From Microcaldota archaeon (GTDB taxonomy: Archaea; Micrarchaeota; Micrarchaeia; Micrarchaeales; CABMGC01), in NCBI GenBank assembly GCA_021803945.1, contig JAJZKW010000003.1, positions 38,075 to 73,177 on the forward strand: 35,103 bases of DNA, read 5' to 3'. The notes below the pieces were generated by a model, which ran no database searches, was not told the DNA's origin, and worked only from the letters and a program-made list of their open reading frames with translations. The position numbers and the translations under genes were made by a program. The first letter of the stretch is position 1; each line of letters starts with the position of its first letter. Below, in pieces: positions 23,823-32,049 of this stretch.

Positions 23823-24527
23823 CTATTTCCTGGGCCTTCTTCCAGGCCTCCTGCGGCCTTGCCTGCGGCGCGCTGCAGAGGCGTATAGCTCTCTTGCCTG
23901 CTCGTCTATTCCAGGCTCATCCCTCTTCGGCCTCGTGATTATTGCGTAGAATACTATTATTATCCCGCCCACCAGGAGGGATACGCCGATCAGGGCATAT
24001 ATTCCAGTGGAGAATATACTGCTGCTGATCTCTTCCTGCGTCTTTATCGTCAGTACATAATATAGAGTTGCGTTGGACCTGCCTGGGTTCTCGAAGACGT
24101 TGTAGTATTCGCCTCCTGGGATTATGGGAGAGCTGTTGAGCGCATATGCCGTAGTATTTTGCTGGCCCTGCTGATACGGGAACATCCCGGAAGTGCTGTT
24201 GTATATTATCTCCAGCGCCCCGTCGGCCTCGAGGGACGTGGCATTGCTCCCTATAAGCGCTCCTGAAGCCAGGCTTGAGCGCACAGAATCGAATGCCTGG
24301 CTGTCGAGCATGTAGTAATTCACCCGTATCCCGTTCGTATAGTACAAGAAGCCTACAGCGCTGTAGTTCGTCAGGTTGAACGGGAGGTAGACGCTGTTCT
24401 GCGGAGGTATGTTAAGCTCGTTGACGTTGCTGTTCGAAAAGCCGCCCTGGAAGTTCATGGCGCTTAGGTAGAGAAGGATGAATGACAGGGGAAGAAGTAT
24501 AATTCCTATCTTAATCATTGCCCTCAT
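23823..24527 (-). CDS. Membrane-anchored protein with large extracellular loop, unknown function
   Basis: The 234-residue protein (from ATG 24527; a TTG at 24539 is in frame) has one membrane helix near the N-terminus (about residues 4-24), an extracellular segment of about 150 residues rich in Asn/Ser/Tyr sequons (NSNVNELNIPPQNSVYLPFNLTNYS), a second helix (about 178-202, GIYALIGVSLLVGGIIIVFYAI), and a strongly basic cytoplasmic tail (RRRQGRRRPGRRPRK). The tail suggests contact with nucleic acid or an acidic partner. The family is not recognised. The end lies 28 bases before the regulator's start, so they may be cotranscribed. Confidence 0.65.
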   Translation of the reverse strand: MRAMIKIGIILLPLSFILLYLSAMNFQGGFSNSNVNELNIPPQNSVYLPFNLTNYSAVGFLYYTNGIRVNYYMLDSQAFDSVRSSLASGALIGSNATSLEADGALEIIYNSTSGMFPYQQGQQNTTAYALNSSPIIPGGEYYNVFENPGRSNATLYYVLTIKTQEEISSSIFSTGIYALIGVSLLVGGIIIVFYAIITRPKRDEPGIDEQARELYASAARRRQGRRRPGRRPRK

Positions 24528-24762
24528 AGTATCGACCAATCATTATCTCTCTGCCTGCGACGGCCCGCTGCGTGGTGCGCTGCGCCTGGGCCTGGAAGGC
24601 GCTGCTTTTTCTGGGATGCGCGCCATTGACGCACCAATTATGCTATTTCATTATGGTGTCTTATATATCTTTTCGGCAAGGGGGCGAGGAAGCTGCCTTG
24701 GTGGTTTTTTGTTACGATTTTATATGTTTGCGTTGTTAAGCATTACATAGGTTGTGTTCATC

Positions 24763-25491
24763 ATGGTTGGCCTGATAGAGACTGGGATAAGCGGCCTTGA
24801 CTCCATGCTTTACGGAGGGGTGCCTAAAGATAATCAGATAATACTAGCTGGAGGCCCTGGCGCCGGGAAGACACTTCTTGCATTCGAATTCATATACAAG
24901 GGCGCGAAGATGGGGGAGACGGGGATCTTCTTCGCGCTTGAGGAGGACCCTAAGAAGATAATCCAGAACGCGAAGGAGGCGTTCTCCGAGTTCACTGACA
25001 TAGACGATCTGATAAAGAGCGGGAAGATAATAATAGACGGCAACAAGATGATCAGCGCTGCGTTCCAGGGAGCCGGGCAGTCTGACGTGGAGTTCGGGAG
25101 CATAGTCTCGAGCATAGAGGATACGATAGTCAAGAACCATGCCACACGGGCTGTGCTCGACTCGTCTTCTGCGCTTGAGCTGGTTATAAGGGACCCTCAG
25201 ATATACAGGAGGTCGATGTGGGCACTGGCCGCCAACTTCAGGAGACTTGGAGTCACATCGCTGCTCACCGCGGAGATACAGAACCCTGACAGGAAGGACC
25301 TTATCTTCAAGCCAGAGCACTTCATATTCGACGGCATGATAATAATGTACCTGAGCGGGGACGAGTCGCGTAGGATACGCGCGCTGGAGATAATAAAGAT
25401 GAGGGGGCATGACCACAGCTTCGTCACTGCGCCTTACGACATAACCGCAAGCGGGTTCGATGTCTTTTCTCCGGAAGCCATCTCCAAATAG
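24763..25491 (+). CDS. Single-domain KaiC/RadA-like ATPase
   Basis: RecA-superfamily ATPase of the archaeal KaiC-like group. Walker A is GGPGAGKT (residues 30-37), preceded by ETGISGLDSMLYGGVP, the typical KaiC start. A Walker B-like strand is AVLDSSSALEL (about 125-135), and FFALEED carries the catalytic acidic pair. The 242-residue length is one domain. In archaea such proteins have been linked to signalling and motility (ArlH-like), but no motility genes are here, so the role is open. TATA at about 24717-24725 (TTTTATATG). ATG 24763 is preferred over GTG 24754. Confidence 0.85.
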   Translation: MVGLIETGISGLDSMLYGGVPKDNQIILAGGPGAGKTLLAFEFIYKGAKMGETGIFFALEEDPKKIIQNAKEAFSEFTDIDDLIKSGKIIIDGNKMISAAFQGAGQSDVEFGSIVSSIEDTIVKNHATRAVLDSSSALELVIRDPQIYRRSMWALAANFRRLGVTSLLTAEIQNPDRKDLIFKPEHFIFDGMIIMYLSGDESRRIRALEIIKMRGHDHSFVTAPYDITASGFDVFSPEAISK

Positions 25492-25612
25492 CAGGCTTCG
25501 GATAGTCTGGCTGAAAACCTTGAGATACTCCCTGTATATGTTTAAATAGATTGGGTGGGTAGGCTTATTTGGTGTTTGGTTGGACGGTTCGCATCCTGAT
25601 GGCAGAGGCATT

Positions 25613-26674
25613 ATGCATGCAGAAAACGACAGGAAGCTCAGGGTCTATGCCGGGATTGCAATAGGGATATTGGCTCTGGCTGCCCTCTCCTCGCTGCTCG
25701 TGCCTAGCGGGACTGGCCAGTCCAGGTGCGGCTCTATAGTATCGCAGGGCGGCAAGTACGGCTGCATTGAATCCGCAGCGGTATCTTCGCGCAACAGCTC
25801 ACTCTGCGGCTCGCTGCCCGGCAGCTATGCGGACCAGTGCTACCTCGCCATAGCGGAGAACACGTCTAACCAGAGGCTTTGCGGGAAGATAAACGGCAGC
25901 AACGCATCAGGCGAATGCTATGTCTACATCGCAAACTACACGAAGGACCCGCAGCTGTGCAGCAGCGCAGGGAGCGCGTTCGAGTCCCAGTGCGCATACC
26001 ATATCGCAGTTATGACGAACAACTCGGAGGCATGCTCGCTCGTGAACGGGACTGCCGGCCAGATGGAATGCAATGCCACGATAGAATTTGCAAAGGCCCT
26101 GCAGTACGGAAAGCCGGCCTATTGCGCAGGCATAGAAAGCGACAACAGTTCCTATGTAGCCTATGGCATGCTTCAAAACGTCAGCTTGTCCAGCCGCTTC
26201 GGCCTTGAGCTGAACATAACCAGGATGGAGGAGTATTCGATATTCCTTAACAGCACGATCGGAGCTAGGGACCTTTGCTACCTGGGCATGGCCTACCAGT
26301 ACGGGAACAGCACATACTGCAGCTACTTGCAGGACGGCAACCTGAGCGACGCATGCATGTCCTCGGTGAGCCCCGCCCAGACGAGCGCTGCGAACAATGG
26401 CAGCGCGACTCTGAACGCAAGCGTTATACATTCCTTGTGCAGCAATGCCGGAGCCAATGCCACAACTTGCCAGTATGGATACATGTCACTGGAGGCGCTG
26501 CAGACAGGAAACCTCAGCATATGCAAAGGCATACCTTCCCCATATTCGTATACATGCTTCTACTACATCGCCAGGAAATACAATGACACCGCATATTGCA
26601 ATTATATAAGCAATGCAACTCTTAACAGCGCATGCATAGGAGACATACAGGGCCTTTACTCCAACTCCACCTGA
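25613..26674 (+). CDS. Membrane-anchored Cys-repeat surface protein
   Basis: 353 residues from ATG 25613. An N-terminal membrane helix (about residues 11-31) anchors an extracellular region with about 20 Cys arranged in pairs roughly 12-14 residues apart, for example CGSLPGSYADQC, CGKINGSNASGEC, CSSAGSAFESQC and CNYISNATLNSAC, giving about nine to ten repeats. Many N-x-S/T sequons are present. The pairs probably form disulfides. This repeat type occurs in several DPANN genomes, but no function is known. The longest frame starts with TTG at 25580; TATA-like TTTAAATA at 25540-25547 allows either. The next gene starts eight bases after its stop. Confidence 0.75.
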   Translation: MHAENDRKLRVYAGIAIGILALAALSSLLVPSGTGQSRCGSIVSQGGKYGCIESAAVSSRNSSLCGSLPGSYADQCYLAIAENTSNQRLCGKINGSNASGECYVYIANYTKDPQLCSSAGSAFESQCAYHIAVMTNNSEACSLVNGTAGQMECNATIEFAKALQYGKPAYCAGIESDNSSYVAYGMLQNVSLSSRFGLELNITRMEEYSIFLNSTIGARDLCYLGMAYQYGNSTYCSYLQDGNLSDACMSSVSPAQTSAANNGSATLNASVIHSLCSNAGANATTCQYGYMSLEALQTGNLSICKGIPSPYSYTCFYYIARKYNDTAYCNYISNATLNSACIGDIQGLYSNST

Positions 26675-26682
26675 GGGATTAT

Positions 26683-28071
26683 GTGATCGGCTTTGTATCC
26701 TGCATAAAACATGGGTCGGCTTCTGGCGACACGTGCTTCGCTCTGAACTTCGATGACGGCCCTAGGGTGGACGCTATAGGCTGCGATATCACTATGGAGT
26801 GCGGGGAGTTCGCCGAATATGACACCTCTGGAAAGGTTCTTTCGGCAAGCAGGGATTCTGCACGCGCCGACGACATGAAGGCGAAGGTATCGTCTTTTGC
26901 TGCTATTGCGACGGACAAGGGCGCTCATAGGATCGGGAATCCTGAAGTCGACGCGATTACTGAAAGGATGTGGGGCAGTATTATTGCTGCGTCGAAGACA
27001 ATAGTAAGGAAGATGCTCGTCTCTGCACCGATAATAATCAGGTTCCATAATGACGCTGACGGCTCTGGCGGAGCCTACTCGCTCCATCTCTCGCTTAAGG
27101 ACCTTGCCTCAAAGAACCGGCTGGCAGGAAACCTGGTGTGGCTAATGCACAAGGGCGTCACATACAGGAGATCTGATGCGCAGAATGACATGCTGATATC
27201 CAATAACTATGAATGCATTGAGAAGCCGCTCCTGATCCTGATAGATTTTGGGACGAGCATAGAGAGCAACGAGGGGATAGACGAGCTTGCGGACAGGTTC
27301 GACATGGTCTGGCTGGACCATCATCCGATCCAGGAGGGGTTCAGGGGCGTAGACCTCGAGGATTACATAAACCCATGGCAGCACGGAGGCGACTCCAACT
27401 ATACTGCCGGCCTGCTTACGTCGGTGCTTTGCAGGTCGTTCTCCGACGTTGACACCGGCATCTTCAGGGACGCGTCGCTGATAGGGGACTACAGCAAGTA
27501 CGCAAGCGGGTTCGGTTCGGACATATCTGCGCTGCTGGACTTCATAACTAGCGACCTCCAGGCGGTGTACGGGCGCTCAAAAAGCAATGTGACGCCGCAG
27601 GAGATAGAGGATGTGATAAGCAGCCCGTCCAGGTCGAAGGAGCTGCTGGACTATGCAAATATAAAGCTCGAGGAGGCGATTGACAACGGGGTCAAGGCTG
27701 TGAAGAGGTATGAATGCAGGAATTCCAACCTTTGCCTCCTTGACTTCGAGAATGTCAGGTCTGAAGACTCGAAGTACCCGCTCCCTGGAAGGTACGCATC
27801 GAAGCTGCTTGGCAGGCTGGACGAGATGGGTATGAAGAGGACGCTGCTAGTGGTGAACATAGGAGCATACCTGCTTATGAGGGTTGACAGGGACCTCTGC
27901 AACGATTTTGACATGCTTGGGCTGATAGAGGAGATGAAGATCAGGTACCCAGACAGCATAGAAGGCGGAGGAGGCCACAGGTGCGCAGGCACCATAAAGC
28001 TGATGGACAAGGCCATGAGCAAGGATATGACAAATTCGCTGATAGCTCTGATAAAATCGAGGCTCGGATGA
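26683..28071 (+). CDS. DHH-family phosphoesterase (RecJ-like)
   Basis: The 462-residue protein has DHH motifs in order: RFHNDADGSGGAYSL (Asp pair about 124 and 126), LILIDFGTSI, DMVWLDHHPIQ (the DHH motif, about 213), and a DHHA1-like C-terminus with GGGGHRCAGTIKL, which binds substrate. These enzymes cleave phosphodiester bonds in nucleic acids or small nucleotides with two metal ions; archaeal relatives include GAN, which associates with the replicative helicase. The N-terminal about 100 residues are unassigned. The start is GTG at 26683, eight bases after the surface protein's stop; an ATG at 26632 would overlap that gene. Confidence 0.82.
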   Translation: MIGFVSCIKHGSASGDTCFALNFDDGPRVDAIGCDITMECGEFAEYDTSGKVLSASRDSARADDMKAKVSSFAAIATDKGAHRIGNPEVDAITERMWGSIIAASKTIVRKMLVSAPIIIRFHNDADGSGGAYSLHLSLKDLASKNRLAGNLVWLMHKGVTYRRSDAQNDMLISNNYECIEKPLLILIDFGTSIESNEGIDELADRFDMVWLDHHPIQEGFRGVDLEDYINPWQHGGDSNYTAGLLTSVLCRSFSDVDTGIFRDASLIGDYSKYASGFGSDISALLDFITSDLQAVYGRSKSNVTPQEIEDVISSPSRSKELLDYANIKLEEAIDNGVKAVKRYECRNSNLCLLDFENVRSEDSKYPLPGRYASKLLGRLDEMGMKRTLLVVNIGAYLLMRVDRDLCNDFDMLGLIEEMKIRYPDSIEGGGGHRCAGTIKLMDKAMSKDMTNSLIALIKSRLG

Positions 28072-28099
28072 ATTTGGCGACGTCAGGCTGCGCCTTCTT

Positions 28100-28795
28100 T
28101 CATACTCCGTGGAACCAGAAGCCCTTGTCTTTTTCGCCCTCTTTCTTTCCCTTTCCGAGAAGCTTTCCTACCAAGCCAACCTTCTTCTCTTCCTTTACGT
28201 AGTTGTACTCCTTAGCAAGGTCGTCGTGCTGCTCCAGGTATGAATTCTGCCATTTCCTGAACTTGTTGTACTTGGCCCTTATCGATTCTGACTGCTTCTT
28301 CTCCCACTCAGGCTTCATCCTCTTCCATTCGGACATGCTGTATCCGTATGGGGCATGCTCCCTTATGGTTGCGGGCTCGAACTGGTAAGTGTATATCTCT
28401 TTGACATAGTCGACGTCCCTCTCGGAGACATGCTGGGGATCTATGATTACCCCTTCCTTCTCTATGAATGCAATAAGCTCCTCCTTGCTGATCTTTTCCT
28501 TCCTGTTCGCTGCGTCCTTTGGGTTGTATATTACTGTGATCCTGTTCCTTATGAACTCGACTTTCGCCTTCAGGACAGAATCCAGAAGAAGAAGCCTGTA
28601 CTGCAGCCTTGCGCAGTGCTCTATGTCTATCAAATCCTTGGACTCGAGGTTCGAGAATACTGCCTCCTTTATCATCTTGTATGGTACCCTGTAGGTCTTT
28701 CCGTTGTACTCCACTTTGTCATCGTACTCTATCTCCTCGGTCTTTAGGTCCTTGAGAAAGCCGTTCTCTTGTGGTGCATTATCGCGTCTGTCCAT
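28100..28795 (-). CDS. Protein of unknown function cotranscribed with tetraether lipid synthase
   Basis: A 231-residue charged, soluble protein without Cys motifs, except one Cys in IEHCARLQYRLL. It contains EYNGKTYRVPYKMIKEAVF, then KVEFIRNRITVIYNP, a segment with YTYQFEPATIREHAPYGYSMSEWKRMKPEWEKKQ, and ends in a Lys-rich GKGKKEGEKDKGFWFHG tail. The family is not recognised. Its start lies 32 bases after the Tes stop on the same strand with no terminator between, so the two are probably one transcript and it could be an accessory factor for Tes or a heavy-metal/FeS-handling partner; this is inference. Confidence 0.7.
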   Translation of the reverse strand: MDRRDNAPQENGFLKDLKTEEIEYDDKVEYNGKTYRVPYKMIKEAVFSNLESKDLIDIEHCARLQYRLLLLDSVLKAKVEFIRNRITVIYNPKDAANRKEKISKEELIAFIEKEGVIIDPQHVSERDVDYVKEIYTYQFEPATIREHAPYGYSMSEWKRMKPEWEKKQSESIRAKYNKFRKWQNSYLEQHDDLAKEYNYVKEEKKVGLVGKLLGKGKKEGEKDKGFWFHGV

Positions 28796-28827
28796 TGTCT
28801 ATTACCATTTAAGAGAGGCCAATTGGA

Positions 28828-30756
28828 TCACTGCCCTCCGCATCCGCAGCTTCCGCCTTCCTCCTTTCCGCAGCCGCAGCTCTCTCCTTCCTCTTTGTGG
28901 CTGTGCTCCGGGGCCTTCTGCTTCTCCTGGGCTGCTGTCATTACCATTGCAGCCGTCTTCTGAGAGATGGAAGTCGCAGGTCTTGCATAAGCCCTGCCTG
29001 TCCTCGCTGCAACTGCAGCTGCCTCAGCCCTGTTCACAGGGAGCGAGAAGAAGTCTATCATCTTGCCATATGTATTCTTGTAAACCTCTGTAGCCTCTAT
29101 CTCCTTGACATTCCTGACATACTTGTCCCCGCCGTAGTTCCAGTCGTTGTGCATGTTCTTCCATTCCTTTGAAGGTATGCTGTACTGCCTCTGTATTTTG
29201 TCGCGGTATACTTCAGGGAACACGTTGAACGTGCAGAATGGGAGCACCCTTCCGTCAGGCATCGCATAGTGTATGTCGCACTTCTCCACGCGCTTTATGT
29301 CGTAAGTGTACTCGTCCTGGAAGTGCATCATCCCGAGGAACAGAGACTTGAGCTGGAACTTGCCCATTGTTGCGAAGTCGTGCTTGAATATCAGTGACAT
29401 GAAGAGGTTTGCGAAGTTCACTGATTTGGGCTGCTTATCCTTGTCTATGTACCTCTTTATGCCGGCTACTGCCTTCAGTGCGATCAGCCTCCTCTCGAGC
29501 TTCGACCTCCCTTCCATCTCGTTGACTGCATTCTGCAGGTGCTCCAGCAACCCGGTTGCATCTATGAACCTTGTAAGCGGGATTATCTTCCCGTCAGGGT
29601 CTTGGAAGATGTACGATCCGCATCCGCATGCGAAGTGTATGGAAAGGTCGTACTTGTACTCTCCTGTGAGCGCCTCTATGAACCTGTTTATCCCTCCGAC
29701 ATAAGGGACAGAGAACCAGTCCTCCTTTGTTATCACTCCTCCTGTCTGCTCCTCTATCAGCTTTATCGCGCCTGGGATCGAAATCCTCTGCTTCTCCCTG
29801 AGCTTCGAAGGCATCCTGCCTACCAGCGATACAGGCTGGAAGTTCACCGCCTTTATCACGTCGTTGTTGTTCAGCGCGAAGTTGATTATGTTGCCGAGCT
29901 CGTGGTCGTTTATTGTCCTTATCACAGTAGGCACTAAGACTATCCCTAGGTTCGCCTTCCTGCATGCCTCGATTGTCGATGGAGCTTCCCAGTGGTTCTT
30001 CGGATTTGACCTCTTTGAAACACCGTCGTAGCTCATGTATAGGCAGCTTACTCCCGCGTGCCTCAGCTTTAACGCCTCCTCTGGGTGCGCTCCGAGGATT
30101 ATCCCGGTAGTGTTCAGCTGTATCTGGTCGAAGCCTGACTTCTTCGCCATCTCCACTATCTTTACCAGATCATCCCTCATTGTCGGCTCTCCGCCGGTTA
30201 TCTGAAGCGCATTGGCAGGTATTGGCTTCTGGTTCCTGAGCACATTGAATATCCTCTCTATCTCGTCCCTCGTAGGTTCGTATATGGCTTCGCCCTCCTT
30301 TGCGTAGAAGAAGCAGTACCAGCAGCTCAGGTGACATCTGTTTGTTATCACTACATTCGCCAATCCTGTGTGGGACTTGTGCCTTTCGCATATTCCGCAG
30401 TCGAACGGGCAGTTCTCCCCCTTGTTAACGTAGTTCGGATTGTCGAACCCCCTTCCGTAATAATTGTAATTCTTCATCTTTATGTACATGTCATAGTCTT
30501 CCCAGTACTTCTCTATTGTCCATCCATGCTCTGGGCATAGCTTCCTTATCATGACGTTCTCAGCGTCCTTGTAGATCGTACCGTCGATTATCAGCTTGCA
30601 TTCGGGGCACACCGTCTTGGTCCTCTCCAGGACAGGCATCTTCTCCATTGCTGCCATCTCCCTGTGGTACGGTGCGAGTATAGGGTTTGAGGAGTAATCT
30701 TCCATCTTTACCTCTGTCTTGGTAACAAATTTTGCGCTCTTATCTTCCAATGCCAT
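28828..30756 (-). CDS. tes: Tetraether lipid synthase (radical SAM)
   Basis: Couples two diether lipid tails carbon-to-carbon to make the membrane-spanning tetraether. The 642-residue protein has the radical SAM motif CHLSCWYC (C141, C145, C148), the N-terminal Cys motif of Tes (TVCPECK with C50, C53 and RKLCPEHG with C74), a CPFDCGIC cluster (C116, C120, C123), ITGGEPT (186-192) and a CGCGSYIF motif in the C-half; together these supply additional iron-sulfur clusters. The last 20 residues carry two SCGCG repeats (ESCGCG and GSCGCG) in an acidic stretch with His, not required for the core fold. TATA at 30777-30790 makes the mRNA nearly leaderless. Confidence 0.85.
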   Translation of the reverse strand: MALEDKSAKFVTKTEVKMEDYSSNPILAPYHREMAAMEKMPVLERTKTVCPECKLIIDGTIYKDAENVMIRKLCPEHGWTIEKYWEDYDMYIKMKNYNYYGRGFDNPNYVNKGENCPFDCGICERHKSHTGLANVVITNRCHLSCWYCFFYAKEGEAIYEPTRDEIERIFNVLRNQKPIPANALQITGGEPTMRDDLVKIVEMAKKSGFDQIQLNTTGIILGAHPEEALKLRHAGVSCLYMSYDGVSKRSNPKNHWEAPSTIEACRKANLGIVLVPTVIRTINDHELGNIINFALNNNDVIKAVNFQPVSLVGRMPSKLREKQRISIPGAIKLIEEQTGGVITKEDWFSVPYVGGINRFIEALTGEYKYDLSIHFACGCGSYIFQDPDGKIIPLTRFIDATGLLEHLQNAVNEMEGRSKLERRLIALKAVAGIKRYIDKDKQPKSVNFANLFMSLIFKHDFATMGKFQLKSLFLGMMHFQDEYTYDIKRVEKCDIHYAMPDGRVLPFCTFNVFPEVYRDKIQRQYSIPSKEWKNMHNDWNYGGDKYVRNVKEIEATEVYKNTYGKMIDFFSLPVNRAEAAAVAARTGRAYARPATSISQKTAAMVMTAAQEKQKAPEHSHKEEGESCGCGKEEGGSCGCGGQ

Positions 30757-30776
30757 ACAATACGCCTTCTCATATA

Positions 30777-30790
30777 CAATATTATAACTC
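30777..30790 (-). promoter_or_regulatory. TATA box of the tes operon
   Basis: Minus-strand GAGTTATAATATTG is centred about 28 bases before the ATG at 30756. The spacer beyond (30791-31037, about 250 bases) shows a second AT-rich element at about 30806-30823 and no gene that I can support. Confidence 0.5.
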
Positions 30791-31037
30791 TGTTTTAAAA
30801 CGCAGATATTTAAAGCTTATTTCAAATCTCTTGCAGATAGCCACATGACGAAATTATTCACGAGGGATCTTGGAAACAACTTAGTCAAATGACGAACTCG
30901 GAAGCCTGGTGGGCAAAAATAGTTTGCCAATATGAAAAATGAAAAAATTGAGTTCACGTAAATTCTGGTGGGTTTTCAATCATTATTTCAAATATTTGAA
31001 AAGATTCCAGCTACGTAGTGAAACTCAATAAATAGAA

Positions 31038-31994
31038 TCAAGCCCGCTTTGCTGATGCGATGACTGCAGCCTCCGATGCGGCCTTCAATGCAATGGCGAC
31101 TGCGTGCTTGTCAAAATAACGGTCTATCCTTGAATTTAAATCGTCAATTAGTTTGCATATTGACGACAGCTTTGTTTTGAGCATATCCCCACTATCGCCA
31201 TTTACAAGTTCTACGATCCTTGCAAAGAGGTTTATGTTTGTACTTCTCAGCAGCTCCGAGACCGTGGCCTCTGCATTGAAATCGTTAGCTGCAAAGATTA
31301 TATTCACAACTGCAGATCCGAGCGCATAGACTGCGTCCAGGCCGGAGATCTCTACTTCTGAGTCCATGAAGTCGCGCATGTTTCTCATAATTGCTGAACC
31401 TGATTTGAGATCGTCTGCTATTGCATCGTATAGGAGCAGGGAGCTTTCCAGCGAATCGTATTGGTGGATCCCGTGCCTTAAAAGCGCACCCTCTTTGAAG
31501 CGTGAAGATTTGGCAGTCAGGTACTCTGATATGAATTCTGCAACGCCTTCCTCGACGTTTAATAAGACAAAGTTCAATGCTCTTGTTGAAGTCTGGGCGG
31601 AATTACCGAGTTTATTGCGCGCGTAATGCACAGTCTCATGAGCCACTGTGACAAAGAGCTCTTCTGGGGGTATGTGCGGATTTACGAATATATGATCCGG
31701 AGAAGCATGCAGGTAGTATCCGCTTGATTGACTTTTCTTGGTTGGATCGATGATTATTATCGGTGGCTTTATGTCGCTTTGGGCGATACGGTTTATCATT
31801 TCTATAGTACTATGGGCCATTTCAGCTGCATTTGACCTTACGTCTTCGAATTGGTCACAGATGATCGTTCTTTTTACTGCAAGCAGTGCCTTGTGCTTTG
31901 CTGCGTCAAGCTTATCGATCTGGAAAAAAAGAGCGCTCATGCCTAAGATAAACTTCGATGAGCTTGAGTTACGAACTTGCATCTCTTTCTGCAT
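31038..31994 (-). CDS. HExxH zinc-metallopeptidase-like protein
   Basis: The 318-residue protein (from ATG 31994) carries VAHETVHYARN, an HExxH zinc site (H119 and H123 from this start, E120 catalytic), with a candidate third ligand in NVEEGVAEFISEY about 26 residues later, the gluzincin arrangement. The N-terminal half is helical and the C-terminal half has alternating helices; no signal peptide is seen. The family is unrecognised. The longest frame starts with TTG at 32036, but the TATA box (AATAAATACC, minus strand, 32015-32024) lies inside it, and ATG 31994 is exactly 26 bases after it, pointing to a leaderless mRNA. Confidence 0.7.
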   Translation of the reverse strand: MQKEMQVRNSSSSKFILGMSALFFQIDKLDAAKHKALLAVKRTIICDQFEDVRSNAAEMAHSTIEMINRIAQSDIKPPIIIIDPTKKSQSSGYYLHASPDHIFVNPHIPPEELFVTVAHETVHYARNKLGNSAQTSTRALNFVLLNVEEGVAEFISEYLTAKSSRFKEGALLRHGIHQYDSLESSLLLYDAIADDLKSGSAIMRNMRDFMDSEVEISGLDAVYALGSAVVNIIFAANDFNAEATVSELLRSTNINLFARIVELVNGDSGDMLKTKLSSICKLIDDLNSRIDRYFDKHAVAIALKAASEAAVIASAKRA

Positions 31995-32014
31995 GAAGCG
32001 TTTCTGCTTTGGCA

Positions 32015-32024
32015 GGTATTTATT
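32015..32024 (-). promoter_or_regulatory. TATA box of the metallopeptidase gene
   Basis: Minus-strand AATAAATACC, centred 26 bases before ATG 31994. It decides the start: it lies inside the longer frame that begins at 32036. Confidence 0.6.
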
Positions 32025-32049
32025 GATTTTCTGCAAGCTTTCGCTTTAA

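Noticed and set aside
26632-26682. Upstream ATG for the DHH phosphoesterase
   Set aside because: It would overlap the preceding gene by 43 bases and add 17 residues (MHRRHTGPLLQLHLRDY) that read like out-of-frame sequence; GTG at 26683 is preferred.
30840-30900. Two ATGACGA stretches resembling C boxes before the tes operon
   Set aside because: No matching D boxes (CTGA) at suitable spacing, so a box C/D guide RNA is not supported.
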